Source: Blasia pusilla (lineage: Eukaryota; Marchantiophyta; Marchantiopsida; Blasiales). Taken from it: a stretch of DNA of 64,000 nucleotides. The notes under the pieces were generated by a model. The model ran no database searches. It was given only the letters and a program-made list of their open reading frames with translations, and had not been told where the DNA came from. The DNA lies in contig CM114275.1 in NCBI GenBank assembly GCA_050084515.1, forward strand, positions 11,160,001 through 11,224,000, in the 5' to 3' direction. A program made the translations under genes and the position numbers. Below are positions 11,619 to 22,702 of the stretch, piece by piece. Each line of letters starts with the position of its first letter. Position 1 is the stretch's first letter.

Positions 11619-11775
11619 GGATCCTTGGCTCCCAACTGGTGGGAGAGTAATCAGGTTTAACTCCTGCCAAGGATGAGGATAAAATCCTTTGTAGGGAATA
11701 AAGAATTTAAGATCTTTGGCTCCCAATGGGTGGGAGGCTTGCCAAGTTCAACTCCTGCCAAAGATGATGATGTAG
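11619..11775. repeat. Direct duplication of a ~65-bp segment
   Basis: Units at 11619-11690 and 11710-11775 share CTTGGCTCCCAA.GGGTGGGAG and a downstream AACTCCTGCCAA(A/G)GATGA. The offset is 91 bp. Confidence 0.7.
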
Positions 11776-12504
11776 GAACTAGGAAGTTAGGAAGTTGGAA
11801 GTAGGAGTTACCTGAAATGAAACTGAGGGAAAAGGGTTGGGAAGTTAGTTACAGGGAAACTTGAAGGAAACTTCAAGTTAGTGACAGAAAAGCAATTGAA
11901 GTTGCTGACTAAGAATCAATGGAACCGGAAATGTGGCTAGGCCAAATAAAGTTGGCGGAAATGTGGGAAAAGAAAAAGTATCAAAAATAGACCGAAAGGA
12001 AAAAATATTCTGTCAGATTTGAACTGCCCGGAGAAAAAAGTTCGGGAAAAAACCAGCAACTGGAAAAATTCCGGTCGCCGCCGGTAAGGAAAAAAAAAAA
12101 GCGGCGAATTTGACATTTCCCGGTATTGGACTGACAAATAAAAAAAAACTTCCCGAACCCTGGTCGTAATAGCAAATGCGTGGTCCTGAATTCAGAATCG
12201 CAGCCTTAGCCAGCCCAATCCAAACATACGCAAAGTGGAAAGAAGCAATGAGGGAACGCCACGTCGTAAGCTAATCTGGCTCCTCATTGGTGGACAAGCC
12301 TAAGCTCCCCGCAGTGAGGACCGCTACATTGGCCAGAAAGATGTCCCAGAAAAAGTGGCTCCGAAAAGCTGCCCGTGTTGCGAAGAGGCACCCAACTCCT
12401 TCTCGAGCTCGAGGAGTAGGAAACAAATTGATGGAGACAAACAGCACAAGTGAGAGAGAATTAGTACTAGATCGCTGTAGAGAGTGAAGGTTCAAGCAAG
12501 CCTC
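11776..12504 (+). promoter_or_regulatory. Upstream region / 5' UTR of the TIC62-like gene
   Basis: No gene is seen here. An inverted CCAAT word (ATTGG) occurs near 12286. I cannot place a TATA box or transcription start with confidence. Confidence 0.35.
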
Positions 12505-15500
12505 ATGGCGAGCCAACGGCTATCTGCGAATGGTGGGGCTTGCTTCTGTGGATCTCTGCAGCAGCCCAAGGACGGTGGAAGCAAAAACTTGCCTGTAGTA
12601 TTGATTCCATCATCAGCTCGAAGATACTGGATCCTCAAGAAGAAGATCATAGTGGTGTCTAACTGGAAGAAGCTTTCAGTCGAAGTCCGAGCTAACAAGT
12701 CTGGTACAGCTAATTTCCGCTCTCTAGATCAGCCCAGGAGATCTTCCCGTCAAGTTTTTGTCTGCTGAATCCTTGGGAGGAGCTGCATGTCTACAATCAT
12801 GCTGCACTGGATTTGAAAATCTCGTAAGATTGAATGTGGTCCATCGCCTTGAGCAATCTGTCTCTGACTAGAATCCACGAGGGAGGATATGCAGCGCAGA
12901 AAATTGAGACACCGTAATTCTAGATCTTCCATCGCATCCAGCTTGTGCTGAATGAATTGCATCCATTGCGAGTTGTTTCCTGCTGGGGTTTCTCAATATC
13001 TATGACCATATGATTTTGTCGCAGGATTGAAAATTTTGTGGTGCACATTTCGAACCCGTGCTAATTGGGTGTCTGGTTACCTGCGAATTGCGCGGTAGCG
13101 GGCATGGTGAATTGGAAAACAAACCAAAGATTTTGAGCCATAGGAGTAGATGTGACCGAGTAGGCCCTGATGATGGAATTTCCTGCATTACTTAGCAGAA
13201 ACAAAACAGTCTTGATGATGCAGACTCCATTAGTGGGGTGGCGACGTCCTCTACACCATAAAAGCCAGAGTCGAGAAATGCTGGCAGTTGGAATACAGTT
13301 CCCCGTGTGAATCTGGGGAGACCTCGGATTTAGACATTTTTCGTTAGCTTAAGAGGTCGAAGGGAACAGATCTTTCTTCTAGGTTCACAAGAATCTTATG
13401 AATTCCCTCATCTTTGATTGTTCGCCTGTGCCTGGAAGGAGTTTTCATGCTGTATGTGCTGAAGTCGTGTTTGTATGGTTGGTTCTGTTACCAGGTATCT
13501 TTGGTGGTCGAAGTGATGTTGAAGTAAGTAATAAACTCGGAAGTGCTGACGAGGATGCACTGGTTCGTGGGACCAAGAGGCTACTGAAGTTTGAAGGCAC
13601 TCAGAAGTTGCCGTCTAAGGGACCAAGTCGTATAAAAGATAACAATGCCGTATTTGTTGCTGGAGCAACCGGCAAAGTCGGTCGCCGAGTCGTCAGGTTT
13701 ATACTGAACTGATTTCTGTCAGTCTTCACGTATATCTGAGAAGCAGCCCGACCAAAGTTAGACTGATCATTGTGGTTCTCTTGCTGCATTTGGCACTCGA
13801 AGGCGGACGTGAAGTCCTCTGCGTGGAGAAATGTGGACGTCATTCCTACTTAGCCAAAAGATAGTTGGTTCCGCTTACGAGAGCTGAGGGTCAGATATTC
13901 ATACAAGCCTGTTTGTTCCTTCTCTTTTGTCAGGGAGCTTTTGAAGTTAGGATTCCGAGTGCGTGCTGGTGTGCGAAGTGTTGACCGAGCTCAGAGCTTG
14001 CTGGAGGTATGTAAAGTCGCCGGGGCTGATAGTATTCTTCAATCTGCAGCGGGCTTTGTTGTGATTCTTACTCACAGCTCGACGTGATTGTCTTTGAAGT
14101 TCAAGAGTATGGATAAGAAAACGAGGAAATATCACAAGTGCTTCTCAAACTAATCCTTTTCCAACTACAACACAGTGGGACAAGTTTGTCAAACCCAACT
14201 TCAGTTGTCCCTTGGTGTATGCAGATAGCAGCAGAAATTGAACCCGAGAAACCTGTGAGAGCGAATCCGTGGTCGAATTTTTCAGTAAGTATCAGTCGCG
14301 ATCTTGTTGCAAGAATTGCTTCTGCCTCGATTGGTGTCCACAATTTGCTCCCACTCAGCCGGGAAGAAACCTTCATTGTGGTGAAACCGTATGAATGCAG
14401 CCTGAAAAGATCTTTGGCTTCGTCAACCGCTCCAAAGAAGAAGCGCCAGTGGAGCTTATAGAATGCGATCTTGAATCCCCTGACGACATAGAAGACGCTT
14501 TGGGAAATGTGGGCCTTGTGGTGTGCACAATCGGGGCGAGCGAGAAGGAAGTACTGGATGTAACAGGACCATATCGCATTGACTACAAGGCAACCAAAAA
14601 CCTCATTGATGCTGGTATGTTTATCGTCTGAAGGAGCTGGTTTATCTCACCTGTACCTCCCCAGTCCAGTAGTTGAACATCCAGGACCATGTACCCAATC
14701 CCCGTGCTTGTTTACCCTTCGATTTCATATGCACTCAGTTTGAGAGTTTATTGGGAATATGTGGTTCTTGCCTGGTCGGTCAGCTAGTAGACAATTGTTG
14801 TATTTCCCGTATGAGCTCCCTGAGTAATCGGATCGGAGATTAATTACGGGAAAGCAGTGTGGTTTCTCGATAGGTTTGTAATCATAACGATGTCTGTCCA
14901 TCCTAGGGTTTGATGTCCATGTGTGACATTGAGTGTTGCAGCGACAACGGCGAAGGTGAATCATTTCGTGTTGGTGACGTCTTTGGGTACTACCAAGTTT
15001 GGATGGCCAGCTTCAGTTCTCAAGTGAGTAACAAGCCGCATGGTGGCAGTGGTAGTAGAAGGTTTGTAATAAGAACGTGCTTTTGAGCAGCCTAGTTGGG
15101 CTTTCGACCTTGATCAATCGTTTGGAAAATATTTCTAAGCCTCCTTTCTTTATTCAATCGGTGAGCCCCATGGCCCTGATGGCCTTCCCAGTCACTCGCA
15201 ATGCCTTCACGTTGTCTCTGAATGCTTCACTAGATGATCGGTTGGGGCAATGTTGGAATCCTTTTTGCAGCCTGTTCTGGGGAGTTCTAATCTGGAAAGC
15301 GAAGGCAGAAAAGGCATTGGTGGAAAGTGGTATTCCTTTCACAGTACGATGGCTTATCTCGGCCCTAAGTGTTCATCAGTCCAGAAAAATGTTGGGAACG
15401 TAGCGTCTGTGACGGTCTTCACTGTTGGTTTGAAGTGGAACAAGTTTTCCGGTGTCTTTTGATGCTGGAGGCTATAGCAAATTGTCCTTTCTGTCCCAGT

Positions 15501-18500
15501 GTAGTTACGCTTTTAAAGTATGCAGTGTGAATAAAGTCCTCACATTTTAGGTCCGTCACTCATCGGTTTGTGACTCATGGTGTGTATAGATTGTGAGACC
15601 GGGCGGCATGGAGAAGCCAACGGATGCTTACAAGGAGACTCACAATCTTCGTCTTCTAAAGGCAGACTCAGTTTACGGTGGCCAGGTTTCCAACCTGCAG
15701 GTGGGTTACAGTCCAAAAGTCCAAGTTTTAAAAGTTGAACAAACTTTTATCCTGCTTGTCCATTGCTCCTGTTTGGTAAATTAAATAGACTGGTGGATTG
15801 AGGATGACAATGTAGGTGGCTGAGCTTATTGCTAGCATTGCAAGCAACTTGGATCTTGCACGAAACAAAGTGCTGGAAGCTGTTGCAGAAACTACCACAC
15901 CACTTCGTCCAATTGAGGATCTTCTGGCTGAAATTCCGTCTCTCCCCATTACCAAGTTGGATGAGGACTTCATCAAAGAGGACGCTAAGGCAGCAAAGCA
16001 GCGTGACCCACAGGTACTTGAATGCAAAGCTTCTACAGATTATCTGTAAGAAGCACTGCTGCACGTTCAAGAATGCTTTGGCTATGCTTACAAGATAAGT
16101 AAATTTCTTCTCCTTATCCGACCACGAGGAAGAGATTTATTTGACTGAGACGATGCTCTTGTATTGCTTACAGAAAAAGCTTGCTACGAAAGAAGAAATT
16201 AGAGCTACAGAGGAACGTAAGGAGGAGGTTGGTAGCCAATGACCTGATTTTCTGCTTCAAATCAATCAACCTTTGTACAATAGATTTGCTTTAGAGAGGG
16301 TTATTAACTCCCTAAGTTCACACCATAATGAAAGAACCAGGGCTCATCTTCATGCGGTATACATCCCCTGTTCTTGGCGATATTCTAGACTGGTAAGTGC
16401 AAAAAAATGAGGGTGACATGGGAGCCAGTTAGTAATTATATAATTTCAAGTACAAGTACCCTGAAAGATTCCATCATGGCGCAGGAGCGTTTGGCAAGAG
16501 AAGAACGTCTCGCAGCTGAAAAAGAGAAAACAGAGGCTCTTCGTAAGGCACTTCAGAGTCAGTATGAGGAAGCTCGACGGAATGAACTCGAGGCAAGGAA
16601 AGATGCTGACGCTGCTCTTGCAGAGAAAGAGGAGATTGAGAAACAGGTAGCCGAGTTGCGTTCTAAAGCGAAGGCAGCTGCTCAGGCTGCTCGAGAAGCT
16701 AAGGCTCTAGGGACTGCTATCATAATAGCTTCTCGTCAAGGAAAGAAGTATGTTCTTTCTACATCCAAACTTGTGCATTGTAGACCCATATTGGTATGTG
16801 TAGCCAGGACATGAAGAAATTCCGTCATTTGGTCTCTTTTCCCTTACCCATTTATTCTTTATTTGAACATTAAAAAAAGTTTTGACAGTTGGAAAAGACT
16901 GTCACGTTTATGGTGGATTCAGGTAGTCCTTTTCGGGATTCTTCTAGTTGTTGATTAGTTTTGTTGTTTATCATAGTCCTGATTCCAGAGGTAATACTCA
17001 GTTCATTTGAATGCCCGTCTCCAAAGTGGTATATCTCATGTCAAGTAGACTCACGTTTAATCTTGACATGCTCAAGAATAAACTGGAATGGAATTACCGA
17101 CGTGAAGTCTTCTTGTGATACATGCAAGAGATTCAAGCTGCTGATGTTTACCAGACGGCCTGTCACAGCGTTTCAGTTATAGCATACTCATAATGTGGAG
17201 CTTTTGCTTGGCCATCCCGAAACTTGCAGATTGTCAGATCAGGAGAAGCAAGCAATTATCTCAGAAGTCAGGGCTGAGATTGCAGCAGAAGCAAAGCAGA
17301 AGGAGACGCCAAAAATGGAAGAAAATGTGGAGTTCAAAGAAGAAGTACGCTCTAAGGCTGTGAAGTCTGGGAAATTAGAAAAGAAAATGATACAAGTGGC
17401 AGAAGAGAAAGCAAAAGCTGCTGCACAGCAAGAGAGGCTAGCCAAGGAACGAGAGGTTGCCGAGGTTGAAGCAGAGGGAAAACGGAAGGCTGAAGCAGCG
17501 AAAGCTGTTGCAGATGCCGAACGGACTGAGGCAGATAAGCTCGCAAAGGCTGAGGCTGAGGCAGAGGCAGGCGGGAAGGAGAAGGAGAGGGAAATAAACG
17601 AGGCTGAAAGGAATGCAAAGAAAGAGGATAAAGAAATAATCAAAGCTAAATATGAAAGAGAGGCAGCAGAAGAGAAAGGGGCCGAGGAGAGATTGAAGAT
17701 CGAGGCAGCGACAAAGGCTCTGAGAGAAGCTGCTGAGGAAAAGGAAACAACGGCTGTGTCATCTAAGAAACAGGAGGTTCGCAAACCCTTTCGCTGGTTT
17801 TGGCAGAAGGAGGAGAAGGAAAAAGAAGTTGGGATTGTGACAGACAATACAACATCTGACCCAGTGAACCAAGAGACAACAGAACGTCCACAGCCTACTA
17901 AACCACAGTCGCCATATACACAGTAAGCTTTTGAGTAGAAGGTGCTGCAACTCCAGCTGTTTAGCTGCATGAGCCACAAGTCATCCGCTGAATTATTCCA
18001 TTCCTTTCAAGTGTTCAGGATATGGCAAAGCTTACAACTAACGAATTTGTGTCTTCGAAAGCTAAATTGCTGAATGGTTAAGTTCAGCTTCTTGTTTCTG
18101 ATAATATTTCTTGCCCCTCGCAGATACCCAGGATTGCGGCCACCAAGTTCTCCAACTCCAAAAGCTCCCAAGTTTGAAGAAGATGTTACCAAAGGAGCAA
18201 CGGAGGTTGTCAAGAGTGCGAGCTTGGAATCAGCAGAAGCAAAGGGAGTCACTTCTGACAAGCAGAATGGTCGGACTCTAAAGGCAGCCACCTTTGACGT
18301 GGACGAGAAAGTTAGCAAGGATATACCTCGTCCGGAGCCTCAAAAATTATCTCTGCGGTGGCCCTGGCTAAAGGATGACTCTGCAGAAGAAGGTTCACCA
18401 GCAGAGGTAAACGAAGAGGCGGCCGACGCCTCCACTATCGTTAATGAGAGTACGAAAGAGGAAACTTATATCCAGGCAGCTAGTGTACAGAAAAATACTA

Positions 18501-20209
18501 AGCTTCCCATTCCTTCAAGACCGCTTTCTCCCTTCACCAGGTAAGTGTGAGCAAACGAAGTGGCGCGTTTTGCGTGGCAAGAAGTTTTCATGAGATTCCT
18601 AACCAGCAGTGTAACCCTACCATTAAGTTTCTTACACAAGAAAGTAAAAGAAGGTTGTCAAGAGCGCCTATTCGAGTGTGAGTTTCGTCTTCTTTTTCTT
18701 TAATAGGCCTCGTGATACGTCATTTCGAGTTAAGCTACATGAGATTTGGACTTGGGATCTTGCAGATTCCTGAATCTCAAACCTCCTACTTTCCCATCTC
18801 CGCCAAGTTTATCAACTTCAAAACCGACAGAATCTGCCGTGGGGACTGAGGCCCAAGTGCCCCGTGTGACGGATGGTGCTTTGCAACAAGAAGGAAAACT
18901 GTCATCTGAGTCCCAGTAAGCTGAAAGAGTAAATAGAGTTTCTCGTGAAGTGAATGTTTAGAGTCTGTCATACTAGTTGTATATTTGCGTGAACCTTGAA
19001 CATTCGTTGTACAGGTCTTTTCACACGATGTTTTGTAGTCTCACTTGTGCATGAAACTTGACAGATACCCAGACCCCAAACTCGTGACTCCAGCTACTTG
19101 GCCAGAGGTGGATACAAAAGATTTGGAAAAGATCCAGGCACGTGAAGAAGAGGAGCGATTGAAAAAGCTTGCATTCGAGGAAGAGGAAGAAGTAGCAACT
19201 AGAGAAAAACTTGCTATGGAGAAGGCCTTGGCCGCTTCTAAAATTCGATGGCCTTGGGAGAAGCCAGAAGTTCCCCTTCAAGAGAAGTTTGAAGTCGTCC
19301 CCGAGGTATCAGGCATGCTACCTTCAGACGAAGTGACATTCAAACCAGTGTCTGCAGTATCCACCAAGTTAGTAGCTTCATCGGACGCAGTTCTCTCAGC
19401 ACCAACTGAGTTCCAGGAACCCACGTCGGCGCCTGGTTTGAACTCGACAGAGCTGACACGAACATTAAGGCCGCTTTCTCCATACTGGAGGTGTGCACCA
19501 AGCCCCGATTCCTGAAGTGCCAGAGTTAATGGTTGCAACATGGTTTTTCCATTTGTCCCACTTTTGATCCCTCTGTGTTGCGTCCCCCCATCCGGTCCCC
19601 CGGGTTCCACGGACTTGAAGGACTTCAATTCTTGCCCTCCTTCTATCCGCACCCGGAGTTCCCTATATATCTTGGTAACACATTCTCACAATTTAGTGAT
19701 TGATTGAATATCGTAGGTATTCTGGAAAATTTCTCTTCTTTTCCTGTTTGTCCTTGATGCTTTTAGGTTTTCTCCTCTTTGTTTCTGCTGGCAGAAAACC
19801 CATGGATTCCCATTCACCGGTTTAGCTGTACTTTCCAAAAGATACAGTATTGGGACCGTCACTTGTCTGATTTCCATCACTTCTTCGGTGGGGTTTCCTC
19901 CCCTTGCTTGGAGGGAACATTGTCCGACATCCTAAATTGGTGCCACAACGTTTTGCTTTGTCGGTGAGACTTATCTGGTTTACGGTGGTTATGGCCAGGT
20001 ACCCCGGTTTGAAGCCACCGTCCCCTCCAACAGCTCCAGCTCCAAGCAGCCCAGTGAATAAACTCACAGCCGAGACTGCAAGTGAATTGTCCATCCCATC
20101 CGAGGGCCAAGGAGGCGACAGAGCCACTGAAGACCCCACAATAGATGGCGAGAAAGCGAAAGTTTTGGATCCCGCGTCATCGAACGTCCGTTGGCCTTGG
20201 GTACAATAA
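12505..20209 (+). CDS. TIC62: TIC62-like plastid NAD(P)-binding protein with FNR-recruiting C-terminal motifs
   Basis: Role by homology: TIC62 is a stroma/inner-envelope/thylakoid dehydrogenase-like protein that tethers ferredoxin-NADP+ reductase. The first exon reads as a basic, Ser-rich transit peptide from MASQRLSANGG. Exons: 12505 to about 12753 (or 12703), about 13383 (or 13495) to 13696, 13934-14006, 14401-14614, 14942-15023, 15271-15343, 15590-15700, 15816-16013, 16174-16227, 16485-16747, 17230-17922, 18124-18540, 18766-18915, 19065-19490, 19999-20209. Phases agree from exon 2 on; the exon 1/2 junction is uncertain. The atypical SDR fold shows VFVAGATGKVGRRVVR, CTIGASEKEVLDVTGPYR, IDYKATKNLIDA and IVRPGGMEKPTDAYKETHNL. 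A charged coiled coil follows, then PLSPY/F-type repeats. The protein is about 1,120-1,175 aa, nearly twice the ~640 aa of the Arabidopsis protein. Family assignment is confident; function is inferred. Confidence 0.9.
16174..17922 (+). other. TIC62: Charged coiled-coil segment of the TIC62-like protein (exons 9-11)
   Basis: Exons 9, 10 and 11 encode about 340 residues almost entirely of Glu, Lys, Ala, Arg and Gln in heptad-like order (for example RLAREERLAAEKEKTEALRK and RKAEAAKAVADAERTEADKL). No such insert is known to me in angiosperm TIC62. The segment ends in KPFRWFWQKEEK and the first Ser/Pro motif, PQSPYTQ, split across the intron. An antisense frame in this exon is a composition artefact. 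Confidence 0.85.
17880..20209 (+). repeat. TIC62: Tandem FNR-binding-type Ser/Pro repeats on phase-2 exons
   Basis: Four junctions carry the TIC62 motif, each split by an intron in the codon before Y/F: PQSPYTQ|YPGLRPPSSPTP, RPLSPFTR|FLNLKPPTFPSP, SESQ|YPDPKLVTPATWP (degenerate) and RPLSPYWR|YPGLKPPSPPTAP. Exons 11-14 (693, 417, 150 and 426 nt) are all multiples of three with phase-2 ends, as expected from tandem exon duplication. RWPW-type elements recur in exons 11 (RWFW), 12, 14 and 15, the last at the C-terminus as RWPWVQ. In pea and Arabidopsis the Ser/Pro motif binds FNR; the RWPW role is unknown. Confidence 0.85.
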
Positions 20210-22702
20210 GTTAAGCTTTCCATCATTTCTTTGTAAGATGTGTGCATACTCTGGTGTAAATCTGTAACGGTTGAGTTTTGTTGTTTTCCTCAAACGTTTT
20301 GACCGCTCCTTTGATGCGGGTGCGTGGCCCTCGCTACAGCCGGTTCACTGTTCCATCAGACATGCAGTGCGAATTTTCTATGAATCAGATATTTAGATGG
20401 TCGTTTTGGCGGATCATTATGGTCTATTGAAGCTCCTGTTGTATATCTTATGCTCATTGCGTTCCAAGCGTCATGACAGCAGTTTCACACTCCTTCAGTT
20501 CGCAGATTTTGTAACAACTTCAACAGCCGAATAAATAACCAAGAATTCAGACCTTCTGGGATTACATTGACGAGCTGTATGTGGATCCTGTCTTACGTAC
20601 TTAGTAATCTAGCCCCAAGCTCTCCCGAGTTAATGTTGGAAATAGCGAAGACTTGGATCCTAGACTAGCGGTGTGGCCAAATCCCAATAACCCTATGTTC
20701 AAACAAGAACGTACTGATATTAGAGCACCGCATAAATCTGAAAGAAGCTGGAATTGAAATGCAGAGGGCTCGCTCAGCGAACTAATTGAAGTCTTGAATT
20801 TACAGATCGTTGGATGGGTATGTCCAAGCCTAGGGGAAAACATCGGAGAGTTTATTCCTAGGTGCTCGCCTCTACCGAAACTTTCCTTGCCTGAAGTTTA
20901 AACTGCTAGCTTTGTTTGTCACAGTGGTTAGTAAAACACGCCGAGCATATCTCATTGACAGTGTCACCTTCTACTATATAGATGCCTGTAGATCAAGCGT
21001 ACGGTGCTTAGGTCAATCTAAGATGGAGAACTCTGACGCAATGAGATGATTGCAAGAGTCACTGGCTTCCATCTTTGGATACAAGGTCATGCTTTTTACT
21101 TGACACCGTTCAACAGAAGCGCTTTAGAAATTCACGAGTTTGGTGATGTAGTAAACTCTGGAAGCCATGATAGAGTTTAATTGTTTAGGTGATGGCGATC
21201 ATGTTGATGTCAACCACAAGGGAGTTTAAGCGCAGCATGCACTCAGCAAAGTTAAGTACCAAAGTTCTTGATACGTCATTCGAAAACAGTACCCTGGAGC
21301 ACTATCTGGATTTCTTCCAGATAATTTGATCCAGTTGTCACGTGTCGACAAACTTCCGAGGTCTGACTGGTGACAGACTTTCTCCAAAATATGTGGAGAC
21401 TTCATTATCCATCAAAACTGCTACGAAATCTTGTATCCTGTAAAGAAGCAGCCGAATTCAAAACCGAAGAGTTAAGAAGAAAAAACCAATTCGAACAGAA
21501 ACCATAGTCAAAGCAAATGATGATGATTCTGTCAAATCATTTAGCGTTGTACACTGCAAAACTGGTCTATGCATTGATTTAACCGGCCACCGCGCACCGC
21601 TTCTGTTTGAGACGGTACAAGTGAATGTGGCTTTGAAAATAGTCTCTTGTAGGTCGGGGTCCTATGAGCAGGTTTCTTACTAGTCTCTGCAAATGCAATC
21701 AGTCACCGTCCCATACCTTCTCATCGATGAAATGTCGAAAACGGGCTTGACATTTCTTAAAGTTTTTAGTGAAGTGGAATCGACAGCCAACTTTACTATT
21801 AAAACGCCATATTGCCCAGGATGCGGATAAGCTTGGGAGCTCACAGCTGCTAAGTCTACCGATTCTATCGGAATTGTAGGTATATGAAGGGAATTTTGGA
21901 TACGCTAGGATTGTAATAAGAAATCTCAAGTTTCGGTAGCTGCTTACAGACATGGAGACACATGCAGATCTTTCGCCAGTCCATTTCAATCATAAGACCA
22001 ACGGATAGATTCCACATGGAAATGTGAAGACCTCCATTTCTGGACAGCACCAATTATCTGCATCAAATGTTGGCATATCTGCACACATCATGGTTCGCAA
22101 TTTATTTCTGCCTTGCCAATCATTGAAGATGGGCAATTATTCAAGGGGCTACACCTGCACTACATCGTGATGTCTGTACACTGAGATTCACTGTAGGGAT
22201 TTTGAGTGAGATCCATATTCGCATGAGTAGTCAAACGAGGACAAAATATACCATGAGCTTTTACTTATAATGGTTTCCGCAAACCAACCTGGCAAAAGAA
22301 ACTCGTACAAGTCGCAAAGATGAGTTCTTAGACGGACGATGAGAAATGGAGCCCTATCTCATAACAGTGAGCTGACGAGAGGCCAACAGCACAGGGCAAA
22401 ATTTTACCAACTGTTGTCCTGATTGACTGTGCCTTATTCGAGCACAATGTGATGCGTGAATATACCACCAGCTCTATTGACTCGTACTCGAAAGAAACTT
22501 GAGCCTCTGTAATACGGTGCAGTCTACTGTACACAAAGCTCAAACAAGCTTTTAATGGTTGCAACTTGAAAGGCTTTAAAATTTACGGTGCTCTATCGAC
22601 AATGCCAGAAAGAATCGATCTAATGTACTAAATCGTTTCACAAAATTTAGACATTTCAATAAAATTTGGACTATCCAACTAGCTCCACACGATACCCTCA
22701 GA
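20210..22702. other. Convergent intergenic region between TIC62-like and fimbrin genes
   Basis: Holds the 3' UTRs of both genes and no convincing open frame. A candidate polyadenylation signal AATAAA for the plus-strand gene is at 20530-20535. A minus-strand AATAAA at about 22098-22103 could serve fimbrin but would imply a 600-nt 3' UTR. Short open frames in this stretch look random. Confidence 0.5.

Noticed and set aside
17239-17979. 246-codon Ser/Ala-rich minus-strand ORF
   Set aside because: It is the antisense shadow of the Glu/Lys/Ala-rich coiled-coil exon of the TIC62-like gene, whose splice sites and phases fit.
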